Positions 1-6,196 are shown, counted from the first letter of the stretch. The stretch is DNA of 6,346 nt from Crocinitomicaceae bacterium (GCA_015662935.1 DQTF01000095.1:1-6346), one strand, 5' to 3'. Notes: a model not told the origin generated them from the letters alone. Numbers and translations are program-made.

Positions 1-160
1 CTGCTAATTCTAAAGAATCTGCAATCTTCTCTTCTCTTTCGTTAACAGCATTCAAGATTGGTTTCCAAGCATACTTACGAAGTAAGAATAACAACGCTAA
101 GAATAACACTGTTTGCCAAAAGAACAATCCGACTGAAAATTCATTTAATAACTTATCCAT
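1..160 (-). CDS. atpF: ATP synthase F0 subunit b (N-terminal part, cut by window edge)
   Basis: Subunit b forms the peripheral stalk of F1F0-ATP synthase: one membrane helix anchors it beside subunit a, and a long cytoplasmic coiled coil reaches F1. The first 53 codons are visible, and the gene continues past the left edge. The start (MDKLLNEFSVGLFFWQ) leads into one hydrophobic helix at about residues 9-27, then R28-K29 and the motif W32-K33-P34-I35, followed by the charged helix NEREEKIADS. A single N-terminal helix followed by a W-K-P motif and an NxRxxxI-type helix is characteristic of the b family. The ATG follows an A-rich leader (AAAAAAAGATAAAA) with no Shine-Dalgarno sequence, as is common in Bacteroidota. 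It lies 86 bases after atpE, with a terminator-like hairpin between them. The identity is secure from both sequence and gene order; only the C-terminal part is unseen. Confidence 0.95.
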   Translation of the reverse strand, partial: MDKLLNEFSVGLFFWQTVLFLALLFLLRKYAWKPILNAVNEREEKIADSLELA

Positions 161-191
161 TTTTATCTTTTTTTAATCTAATAACTCTATC

Positions 192-233
192 AAAAAAACT
201 CTCAGTCGCAACCAACCGTTGCGACTTTGAGAG
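192..233 (-). terminator. Terminator-like hairpin with U-tract between atpE and atpF
   Basis: Read on the minus strand, the transcript has CTCTCA, a two-base AA bulge, GTCGCAAC, the loop GGTTG, then GTTGCGAC and TGAGAG. This makes a stem of 6 plus 8 perfect pairs, closed immediately by seven T residues (positions 198-192). It begins 13 bases after the atpE stop and ends 31 bases before the atpF start. This is the classic form of a Rho-independent terminator, but it is inside the operon. It could end part of the transcripts, or protect the 3' end of an atpB-atpE message, so that more subunit c than subunit b is made. The structure is seen directly; the regulatory role is inferred. Confidence 0.8.
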
Positions 234-246
234 AATTCTGTTTGAA

Positions 247-438
247 TTATGATGCAAAAATTGCAGCAAATCCAATTCCTTCAATAAGCGCTGCTGCAAT
301 AAGCATTGCTGTTTGAATCTTGTTTGTCGCTTCTGGTTGACGAGCAATAGCATCCATTGCAGAACCTCCGATACGTCCAATACCGATTCCTACTCCAATT
401 ACTACTAAACCTGCACCTACGATAGCTGGGATTTCCAT
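247..438 (-). CDS. atpE: ATP synthase F0 subunit c
   Basis: Subunit c forms the rotating membrane ring of the F0 sector and carries protons on a buried carboxylate. The 63-residue protein is a two-helix hairpin. Helix 1 has the glycine repeat G15-x-G17-x-G19-x-G21, which packs the ring. The polar loop contains A32-R33-Q34-P35, which contacts the F1 central stalk. Helix 2 carries E53 in ALIEGIGFAAIFA, the proton-binding residue. The position of the helix 1 glutamine found in Na+-type c subunits is isoleucine (I20), and E53 is followed by glycine rather than Ser/Thr, so proton coupling is expected. The length is at the short end for the family but complete. It lies 35 bases after atpB, and the terminator-like hairpin follows it. 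There is no Shine-Dalgarno sequence; the leader is TA-rich. Confidence 0.98.
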   Translation of the reverse strand: MEIPAIVGAGLVVIGVGIGIGRIGGSAMDAIARQPEATNKIQTAMLIAAALIEGIGFAAIFAS

Positions 439-473
439 GATATATATTATTTAGGGTTAAAAATACAAATTAA

Positions 474-1583
474 TTAATGCTCTTCTGCGTGTTCGTGCTC
501 TGCCGATGCAGAACCAAAGTACAACGCTGTAAGCATGGTAAAAATATAAGCCTGTAAAACGGCCACTAATAATTCAATAAGATTCATAAAGAAAGTAAGT
601 CCTAAGAATGCGCCTTTAGCACCATAATTAGAAAAATAATAAACAGCTGCTATCAAACTACCTAGCACAATATGTCCCGCAAGCATGTTCGCATATAAAC
701 GAATCATCAATGCAAATGGTTTAACGAACATTCCAATTACTTCAATTGGAGCTAATAATATTTTCATTGGAACTGGAATACCTGGCATCCAAAAGATATG
801 CATCCAATAATCTTTCTTAGCTGTTACATGGGTAATGATAAATGTAATCATTGCTAAACCAAATGTCAAAGCGATATTACCTGTAACGTTAACTCCTAAC
901 GGTGTCATTCCTGCAAGGTTTAAGAACCAGATAAAGAAGAAAACCGTTAATAGGTAGTTCATGTATTTCTTATAATGCTTTTCACCAATGTTTGGAATAG
1001 CAATTTCATCTCGAATAAAAACAACGATTGGTTCTAAAAACTTAGCAGCCCCAGTAGGTGCTAATCCTGAGCCGTACGATCTAGCAACCTTTCTAAAAAG
1101 CAAGAAGATCAATAGACACATAATCATAGTAACGAATACATTTTTTGTAACAGAAAAGTCTAAAGGAGCAACATTAGAAACATGTCCTTCTTCATCATGT
1201 GTAAACTCACCATTACTATCTGTTCGATATATTTTACCTGAATGACTGTCTAGTTTATAAAACTTACCATTTGATTCAGCAATTGAATGGCCATGATCTA
1301 GTTTTGAAGACATAAAGAAATGAACTCCTTCGTCCCACAAGATAACAGGAAGAGGAAAGCCGTAATGTGCTCCCGTTGCTTCATTTGAAAAAAGGCCAAA
1401 ATCATGAGAATCTTTCGTGTGATGTTTCACAAACTCCGTATTCTTTACTCTTTTTTCGTCTGGAGTTAAATCCGTTTTAGAAGTTGTAGCATGCTCATCA
1501 TGACCATGCTCTGGATTATTGGCAAACAAAAACGCTGGGCTTAAAACAGCTAAAACAAGTAAAATTCTTACTACTTTGTACAT
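474..1583 (-). CDS. atpB: ATP synthase F0 subunit a with signal peptide and extracytoplasmic extension
   Basis: Subunit a is the stator channel that passes protons to and from the c ring. Residues 1-21 form a signal peptide (basic MYKVVR, hydrophobic core, likely cleavage after FLFA). Residues 22 to about 142 are a polar, His-rich extracytoplasmic segment absent from the E. coli protein, which explains the length of 369 against about 271. Membrane helices start near LDFSVTKNVF (142-151). The essential arginine is R295 in ALMIRLYANMLAGH. N299 and Q344 match E. coli N214 and Q252. E. coli E219 and H245 correspond here to H304 and E337, a swapped pair also seen in mitochondrial subunit a. The C-terminus is again rich in His and Glu (EHEHAEEH). 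The ATG at 1583 is chosen because it gives the signal peptide. A promoter match lies just upstream, and atpE follows after 35 bases. Confidence 0.98.
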   Translation of the reverse strand: MYKVVRILLVLAVLSPAFLFANNPEHGHDEHATTSKTDLTPDEKRVKNTEFVKHHTKDSHDFGLFSNEATGAHYGFPLPVILWDEGVHFFMSSKLDHGHSIAESNGKFYKLDSHSGKIYRTDSNGEFTHDEEGHVSNVAPLDFSVTKNVFVTMIMCLLIFLLFRKVARSYGSGLAPTGAAKFLEPIVVFIRDEIAIPNIGEKHYKKYMNYLLTVFFFIWFLNLAGMTPLGVNVTGNIALTFGLAMITFIITHVTAKKDYWMHIFWMPGIPVPMKILLAPIEVIGMFVKPFALMIRLYANMLAGHIVLGSLIAAVYYFSNYGAKGAFLGLTFFMNLIELLVAVLQAYIFTMLTALYFGSASAEHEHAEEH

Positions 1584-1616
1584 ATTACATTGATCTTTTA
1601 TAGACTAAAATCGGGG

Positions 1617-1648
1617 CAAAAGTAAGCATAATATTAGAATACCAAAAA
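1617..1648 (-). promoter_or_regulatory. Bacteroidota-type promoter upstream of atpB
   Basis: On the minus strand, TACTTTTG (1624-1617) matches the Bacteroidota -7 consensus TAnnTTTG exactly. TTG at 1645-1643, within TTTTTG (1648-1643), supplies the -33 element with an 18-base spacer, inside the accepted 17-23 range. Transcription would begin near 1611, giving a leader of about 30 bases before the atpB ATG. The site is in the 77-base gap after the upstream membrane-protein gene, where a separate promoter for the atp structural genes is plausible. Such AT-rich matches can occur by chance, but both elements and the location agree. Confidence 0.7.
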
Positions 1649-1660
1649 CTTATGGTGATT

Positions 1661-2074
1661 TTATTTCTCATACTTTTTATATATTTCTGAACCGTCTTTA
1701 TTGATAAGTCTTACTAGTAAGTATATTTCTAAAAAAAGACTAGTTGTATAAGGGATAAAGAAAGCTATAAATTCGGCAGATCTCAGTCCAGAAACGCCAT
1801 TAAATAAAGGTTTTATAAAAATAAAAAACAGTAAGAATTTTAGCATACTTGAAAACAAAAACACATATCCCAAGTGCGGAGAATTCTTTTCTTTAAACTT
1901 AAGAAGTACAAAATAAAACAACGATGTTAAAAGGAAATTAAAACTGTAATTTAGAAGGAGGTTCTTTTCAAAAAAACCGATTCCTAAGAAATGTTGCGAA
2001 TAGCTGTGTATAAAGAATGTAATTAGCATCACAAAAAACAAAAGAGTAATGAAGTATAAGAATGACTTAATCAT
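1661..2074 (-). CDS. Four-helix membrane protein of unknown function in the AtpI position
   Basis: The protein has 137 residues and is very hydrophobic and aromatic. Four membrane segments can be seen at about 4-24, 38-60, 67-90 and 100-124, with a basic loop KFKEKN (59-64) and a charged tail (NKDGSEIYKKYEK). I see no catalytic motif. Size, helix count and place between atpZ and atpB match AtpI of other bacteria, a protein involved in c-ring or F0 assembly, but the sequence does not clearly show AtpI motifs. From memory it may correspond to the Flavobacteriia family DUF6168; this is not verified. Its ATG overlaps the last 8 bases of atpZ (ATGATTAA), implying translational coupling. A role in ATP synthase assembly or in ion supply is inferred from context only. 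Confidence 0.85.
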   Translation of the reverse strand: MIKSFLYFITLLFFVMLITFFIHSYSQHFLGIGFFEKNLLLNYSFNFLLTSLFYFVLLKFKEKNSPHLGYVFLFSSMLKFLLFFIFIKPLFNGVSGLRSAEFIAFFIPYTTSLFLEIYLLVRLINKDGSEIYKKYEK

Positions 2075-2300
2075 CTTCTGTATTTAACTTGTTAACTTGC
2101 CTTAGCACAACATATAAAGATAAAGCAACTGCTGCAAGGGTAAAAATAATAGTAAACCATTTTTTATCTCCAGAATATTTTTCATCGAGAAGTTTTCCTC
2201 CGTATGCACCTAGAAAAATTGTCGCACCCATCTGAAAACTTACCGCAGAAAACCTTGCGTATTTCATTAAAGAACTAGATTGCGATTTTTTCTTTTTCAT
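2067..2300 (-). CDS. atpZ: AtpZ/AtpI-family F0 accessory protein
   Basis: This is a 77-residue protein with a lysine-rich cytoplasmic N-terminus (MKKKKSQSSSLMKYARF) and two membrane helices at about 16-37 and 47-66. The first ends in the family motif G31-x-x-G34-G35-x-x-x-D39 (GAYGGKLLDEKYSG), and a basic tail follows the second. This fits the small F0F1-ATPase accessory family that includes AtpZ, encoded just upstream of the F0 genes in many bacteria. In Bacillus, AtpZ and AtpI have been linked to Mg2+/Ca2+ transport and F0 assembly; the role in this phylum is less clear. It starts 8 bases after the bactofilin stop and its end overlaps the next gene by 8 bases, so it is probably co-translated with it. 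The identification rests on motif, size and gene order. Confidence 0.88.
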   Translation of the reverse strand: MKKKKSQSSSLMKYARFSAVSFQMGATIFLGAYGGKLLDEKYSGDKKWFTIIFTLAAVALSLYVVLRQVNKLNTEDD

Positions 2301-2308
2301 TAAAAAAA

Positions 2309-2716
2309 CTAATAGACTAAGTCTCCACTATCAGAAACAGCTACAGACGAGTTCTTTTGATTTGAAAAATTACTCATCGTACAAGTTCCTGAAAACTCTG
2401 CACCTTCTTCTACTTGAAATTTACCAGTTGTAATTTCACCTTCAATATTGGCAGAAGAACGAAGTATCAATAAGGCATCTGTTTTTATAACACCTTCGAT
2501 TTTCCCTTCAACATCTGCTTCTGCACATGTTAAGTTTCCTTTTATAATTCCTGTTTTTCCAACCACTACTTTTGCTGCAGAAGAAACATTACCAATCACT
2601 TCTCCATCAATCCGAAGATTTGATTCTGTAATCATATCTCCCATCACTTTTGACCCTTCTACGATTACATTTAATCGATCTGGATTACTTGCCAATTCGT
2701 TTCCCTTCTTTCTCAT
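2309..2716 (-). CDS. Bactofilin (polymer-forming cytoskeletal protein)
   Basis: Bactofilins are small proteins that polymerise without nucleotides into filaments at the inner membrane and often position envelope enzymes or machines. This 135-residue protein has the expected plan. A short polar N-terminus (1-14) is followed by a right-handed beta-helix core at about 15-112, built of short turns with regularly spaced G, I and V: SNLRIDGEVIGNV (32-44), KTGIIKGNLTCAEADVEGKI (54-73), SANIEGEI (88-95) and EEGAEFSGTCTM (103-114). A Ser/Asn-rich, probably disordered tail follows. There is no signal peptide or membrane helix. It starts 2 bases after the porW stop and ends 8 bases before atpZ, so it is almost certainly in the same transcript. 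Its partner is unknown; proximity suggests an envelope role connected with the lipoprotein upstream, but that is inference. Confidence 0.93.
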   Translation of the reverse strand: MRKKGNELASNPDRLNVIVEGSKVMGDMITESNLRIDGEVIGNVSSAAKVVVGKTGIIKGNLTCAEADVEGKIEGVIKTDALLILRSSANIEGEITTGKFQVEEGAEFSGTCTMSNFSNQKNSSVAVSDSGDLVY

Positions 2717-2718
2717 AA

Positions 2719-5379
2719 CTAATAGTATTCTTCGTAATAATTCTCGTACATTTCAAGGTTTTGCTTCTGAATTAAGATTTTTAAGTTGTCTTTAGAAATC
2801 ATCAATATTTTTGCCTTTTGAAGGTTTAATAAATACTTGCGTGTCTTTTTATACACTCGAATATATTCTCCTGATTCCGCCTCGGTTTTAAACGTTCGAA
2901 TGAGAATGATACTTTGATCCTCGTTGTACAGCTTAGAGCTCACCTTCAATTTTTTTCGGCTAAAGAATTCTCTTTGGAAATCGACAATTTTAGACTTTGC
3001 TAAATTAGAACTCTGTTTCTTATCAAGAAAAACAATCACCATATACTCCGCTCTATCGTTGTAAATAAATGGATATTTATCTCCAAATTCAGCATCTATA
3101 TTCTCCGAATAACCAGATTTAATGATATCCAATAATTCTTGCGCTCTCGCTGCTTCACTTGTTCCTGGATACTCTAGAATCAATGTGTCCAATATTGGAA
3201 CGAGTAATTGTTTGTCCTCTTTTATCTGACCTGTTGACATTGCTTTTAGCAACATGAATTTTGATCTATAAATGTTGTCTTTTTCGTTATAGATAACAAT
3301 ATTTGCCTTGGATATAACAGGGTAATAAAGCCCCTTATTGTATCTATCAAGCACACGTACGTATTCTTGCTCCGCTAACTTATCACGTTCTTTTTTCTTA
3401 ATGAAATAATTCGGATCTCGTAGGTAATTTGCGTAATCACTGTTTGGATAATTATTCAGAATGTAATCTTTCTGTTGATTCGCCATACTCGAATTTGATC
3501 CATTAAAAATCTGATACAGCTGGTAAGATGAAAGCAGGTTATGTTCGTTTTCAATTTTTTTATTGAGGACTGCTTCAAATTCTGTTTGTGCAATTTTCTC
3601 TTCATTTAGTTGTTCTTTGTAAATAAGCCCTGCGTTGTAATGTGCCTCTAATAGTCTTTCGTTAGAAAGCGTCATTTCATCATCTGATAACGGGAGTTTA
3701 CTTGTCAAATACTCTACTGTTAACGTATCATCAACCTCAACAACTTCTTCTGTCTCTTCATCTAAGCTATCTAGCTCATTGAACGTAGCAATCACAATTT
3801 TATCAGACCTTCTCCAGTCATCTTCATTTTCACGTGTACCCCAAAGTTTTTTAAATTCATCGTATCCATCCGACCTTGATCTTGCATTGTTCCAATACCA
3901 CTTTGATCCACTACCATTTTGAACGAAAAGATTTTCATTCTGTTGCAACTCTCTTAATCGTTCAGCATCTCTTTCTTTCTTTCGTTGGATTTCTTCTTTT
4001 ACTCCTTTGATGTACTTTTTTAAGAACTTATTTCTATCGGTCTCACTCAGTGAAGCAATGGATTGGACACTGTCCTCATAATTAGCTGTTTCTACAGCCA
4101 CCACCAAATCTGCAAGGTTTTTTGCCTTGTTACGAATCGCTTCTGCATTTGGGTAAGAATCTTCTATTACTGCAGCGCAAGAATCGTAATATTTTTGAGC
4201 GGGAACATAATTTCTTTTAGCAAACTGCATATCTGCTAATGTTTCATAAGCCATTCCTTTTTGGCGAGTATTTTTAACAGAATAGAATGCTGAACTATGA
4301 TAGTACTCAATTGCTTTGGTTTCATTTCCCTCTCGCATCTCCATTCCGGCTAGAGCATAGTAAATTTGATCCTTGAATTCTGCATTTTTTGCATCCTTCA
4401 ACATTTTCATCAATGACTTTTTAGTTTTCTCACCATTTCCTAAGAATGCTTTTTTCAAACGAGCATTAAAGTTCATTTCGTATGGAGAATTTCCTTTCAA
4501 TACTTTAGCATAATGTGTTTGTGCTTCGGAGAATTGACCTTCTCGTTCAAATAATTGTCCAAGAATAAAGTGAACTCTTGTCTTCTCTTTTGATTTTTTT
4601 GCAAACTTGAGCGATTCTTCTAAGTAAGTAATCGCTTCTTTTGTATTTCCGGTTATAAGTGCTAACTCTGCCTTTGTCTTTTCAAAATCGAAGCGTATTT
4701 TTTTGGGGAACTTCGCTGGTTTATCGTCTTTTTTCTTTTTCTTCTTTTTAGAATATTTAGACTTCTTCTTTTTGGGTGATTTACTTTTCGTTTTCTTTCT
4801 ATCTTCCTCTTCTTGAATCGCTTTATCGAGGTTGTCTAAATTAAATTTTGCTTTCGTGTATTCGCCAGTTGCAATATTGGTTTTAGCCATCCAAAGTTCA
4901 CCAACATATAAGGTTGGGTCGTTGGAATAAAATTTTCTAACGAATTCGAAGTTTTTCATTGCTCCCTCATAATCTCTTCGATAATAAGATGCAATCCCGA
5001 TCATGGTCCAGTTTTCATCTATCCAACGATTGTGTTCATCCTTTTTTCTTGCTGGACGCTCGTTGCTTGGCATACTGTGATTAGTAATTACTTTTGTACA
5101 TTTTGTAATTGCTGTATCAATCGCAGGGTACATTCCAATAACCTCTTCATCATCTGGGATTAATTCTATAGGAAGAACCTCATAGTAATCTTCAATAGCT
5201 GACCCTCGATAAGTATCCATTGAGGTGCGGATTAACTCCGAAGCATTAAAATAACCATTGTAATGAGCAGTCATTCCATGATAAGAACGGCTCAAAAGCG
5301 TGTTTTTTTCTGTAGAACAAGCAACAATTAGTGCTAGTAACAATACAAAAGGACTTACTATTTTAATTACTCGAATCAT
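2719..5379 (-). CDS. porW: PorW/SprE-type lipoprotein of the type IX secretion system
   Basis: The protein has 886 residues, about the size of Flavobacterium SprE. The signal peptide ends in a lipobox, I18-V19-A20-C21, so it should be a lipoprotein. The segment after the cysteine (SRSYHGMTAHYNGYFNASE) is typical of the family. TPR-like helical repeats occupy about 124-190, 230-430 and 570-755, for example NTKEAITYLEESLKFAKK and GQFSEAQTHYAKVLKG. A lysine-rich tract (195-228) separates the first two blocks. A central family signature is visible: WYWNN (494-498), F509, LWGTR (512-516) and DDWRRS (520-525). A C-terminal alpha/beta domain at about 768-886 ends in YENYYEEYY. PorW is reported to link the PorK/PorN ring to the outer-membrane translocon and is needed for secretion, and SprE is needed for gliding. 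The start at 5379 is fixed by the signal peptide. The bactofilin follows after 2 bases. Confidence 0.88.
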   Translation of the reverse strand: MIRVIKIVSPFVLLLALIVACSTEKNTLLSRSYHGMTAHYNGYFNASELIRTSMDTYRGSAIEDYYEVLPIELIPDDEEVIGMYPAIDTAITKCTKVITNHSMPSNERPARKKDEHNRWIDENWTMIGIASYYRRDYEGAMKNFEFVRKFYSNDPTLYVGELWMAKTNIATGEYTKAKFNLDNLDKAIQEEEDRKKTKSKSPKKKKSKYSKKKKKKKDDKPAKFPKKIRFDFEKTKAELALITGNTKEAITYLEESLKFAKKSKEKTRVHFILGQLFEREGQFSEAQTHYAKVLKGNSPYEMNFNARLKKAFLGNGEKTKKSLMKMLKDAKNAEFKDQIYYALAGMEMREGNETKAIEYYHSSAFYSVKNTRQKGMAYETLADMQFAKRNYVPAQKYYDSCAAVIEDSYPNAEAIRNKAKNLADLVVAVETANYEDSVQSIASLSETDRNKFLKKYIKGVKEEIQRKKERDAERLRELQQNENLFVQNGSGSKWYWNNARSRSDGYDEFKKLWGTRENEDDWRRSDKIVIATFNELDSLDEETEEVVEVDDTLTVEYLTSKLPLSDDEMTLSNERLLEAHYNAGLIYKEQLNEEKIAQTEFEAVLNKKIENEHNLLSSYQLYQIFNGSNSSMANQQKDYILNNYPNSDYANYLRDPNYFIKKKERDKLAEQEYVRVLDRYNKGLYYPVISKANIVIYNEKDNIYRSKFMLLKAMSTGQIKEDKQLLVPILDTLILEYPGTSEAARAQELLDIIKSGYSENIDAEFGDKYPFIYNDRAEYMVIVFLDKKQSSNLAKSKIVDFQREFFSRKKLKVSSKLYNEDQSIILIRTFKTEAESGEYIRVYKKTRKYLLNLQKAKILMISKDNLKILIQKQNLEMYENYYEEYY

Positions 5380-5387
5380 TGACTTTA

Positions 5388-5413
5388 ATCTTAAGATGTT
5401 CTTCTCCGAAGAA
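5388..5413 (-). promoter_or_regulatory. Two adjacent inverted repeats in the porW leader
   Basis: Two symmetric sequences sit next to each other 9 to 34 bases before the porW ATG. One is the perfect 10-base palindrome ATCTTAAGAT (5388-5397). The other is TTCTTC-GGA-GAAGAA (5413-5399), a six-base inverted repeat with a three-base centre. They could be a protein-binding operator or small RNA hairpins affecting porW translation. Both are seen directly, but in AT-rich DNA such short symmetry can arise by chance, and no function is shown. Confidence 0.3.
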
Positions 5414-5451
5414 TTAGAACTCTATAAATTGCTTTTTATTATGTGCAAGTT

Positions 5452-5480
5452 ACAAAATATACTGCTTACGCAATATTTGT
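5452..5480 (-). terminator. Weak hairpin over the yebC stop codon, possible terminator
   Basis: On the minus strand, ATATTGC and GCAGTAT pair (one G-U pair) around the loop GTAA, a GNRA-type tetraloop. Outer bases ACAA and TTGT can extend the stem across a three-base bulge. The hairpin includes the yebC stop codon and is followed only by ATTTTG, a poor U-tract. It may give partial termination or mark the 3' end of the yebC message before porW, but it is far weaker than the atpE-atpF structure. Confidence 0.3.
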
Positions 5481-6176
5481 GAAGACTTGTTGGATGTCAT
5501 CATCGTCTTCAATCTTGTCTAACATTTTTTCAATATCCGTTAATTGTTCTTCTGAAAACTCAACTGGAGAGGTTGGAATTCTTTGCAAATTAGACTTTAA
5601 AACATCAATGCTTAATTTTTCTAGAGCTTCAGAAAGCGAACCAAAAGAAGTGTATTCTCCGTAAACAAAAACTTTGTCTTCTACTTGTTCTATTTCGTCT
5701 AGACCTGCATCAATTAGCTCCAACTCTAATTCTTCAATGTCTATTTCTTCTGTTTTTTCAAACTCGAAAACAGCTTTTCTGTTGAACATGAACTCTAACG
5801 AACCATTTGCAACAACACCACCTCCTGCTTTGTTAAAATAAGACTTAACGTTAGCAACAGTCCTCGTTGAATTATCTGTTGCACACTCTACAAAAACCAG
5901 AACACCGTGGGGACCTTTTCCTTCGTAGTTCATTTCAGAGAATGCATCTGCATCTTTTGCCGTAGCTCTTTTTATTGCTGCCTCAATGTTATCTTTCGGC
6001 ATGTTTTGAGACTTCGCATTTTTAATCGCTGAACGCAAGGTAGAGTTCATATCGGGATCAGAGCCACCTTCTTTGGCAGCCATTGTTATTTTCTTCCCAA
6101 GTTTTGGAAACAGCTTTGACATTTTGTCCCAACGTTTTTCTTTTGCTGCTCTACGATATTCAAATGCTCTACCCAT
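5466..6176 (-). CDS. yebC: YebC/PmpR (TACO1) family protein
   Basis: Family motifs are clear along the 236 residues: MGRAFEYRRAAKEKRWDKMSK at the N-terminus in place of the common MAGHSKW start, AAKEGGSDPDMN (33-44), N58-M59-P60-K61-D62-N63-I64, YEGKGPHGV (84-92), the pair D101-N102 with R105-T106, and the GG(x)V(A)xxGSLEFMF segment (119-131). The C-terminus EDDDDIQQVFTNIA is also typical. The length is normal and the protein is cytosolic, without signal or membrane segments. The family was long annotated as transcriptional regulators, but TACO1 and several bacterial members act in translation, where recent work implicates them in relieving ribosome stalling at proline-rich sequences. Which role applies here cannot be told from sequence. 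It has its own promoter match upstream and is separated by 86 bases from porW, so it may be a separate transcription unit. Confidence 0.95.
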   Translation of the reverse strand: MGRAFEYRRAAKEKRWDKMSKLFPKLGKKITMAAKEGGSDPDMNSTLRSAIKNAKSQNMPKDNIEAAIKRATAKDADAFSEMNYEGKGPHGVLVFVECATDNSTRTVANVKSYFNKAGGGVVANGSLEFMFNRKAVFEFEKTEEIDIEELELELIDAGLDEIEQVEDKVFVYGEYTSFGSLSEALEKLSIDVLKSNLQRIPTSPVEFSEEQLTDIEKMLDKIEDDDDIQQVFTNIA

Positions 6177-6196
6177 GATTTTAGTTCAATTTTACA

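Noticed and set aside
153..380. Minus-strand open frame of 75 codons overlapping atpE in another frame
   Set aside because: It overlaps the secure atpE gene and crosses the terminator-like hairpin; the Gln/Leu-rich product is an out-of-frame reading.
280..438. Sodium-coupled ATP synthase
   Set aside because: The helix 1 Gln of Na+-type c subunits is Ile here and the residue after E53 is Gly, so the Na+ ligand set is missing.
439..480. Internal promoter for atpE in the atpB-atpE gap
   Set aside because: TTAATTTG has one mismatch to the -7 consensus, and no TTG lies at the required distance upstream.
988..1245. Plus-strand open frame of 85 codons antisense to atpB
   Set aside because: It lies wholly within the secure atpB gene, its translation resembles no family, and no promoter match or leader supports it.
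2448..2795. Plus-strand open frame of 115 codons across the bactofilin and the end of porW
   Set aside because: It is the antisense shadow of the beta-helix repeat of the bactofilin and runs over the boundary between two real genes.
4696..4797. Programmed frameshift site in the A-rich lysine codons of porW
   Set aside because: The A AAA AAG heptamer in the required register is absent (the bases before AAA AAG are G or T), and the frame continues intact to a normal family C-terminus.
5414..5460. Promoter for porW in the gap after yebC
   Set aside because: ATATTTTG near 5453-5460 and TAGAGTTC near 5419-5426 only partly match TAnnTTTG, and neither combines an acceptable -7 with a well-spaced TTG.
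5300..5664. Two short plus-strand open frames around the porW-yebC gap
   Set aside because: Both are largely antisense to porW or yebC, and neither product looks like a real protein.
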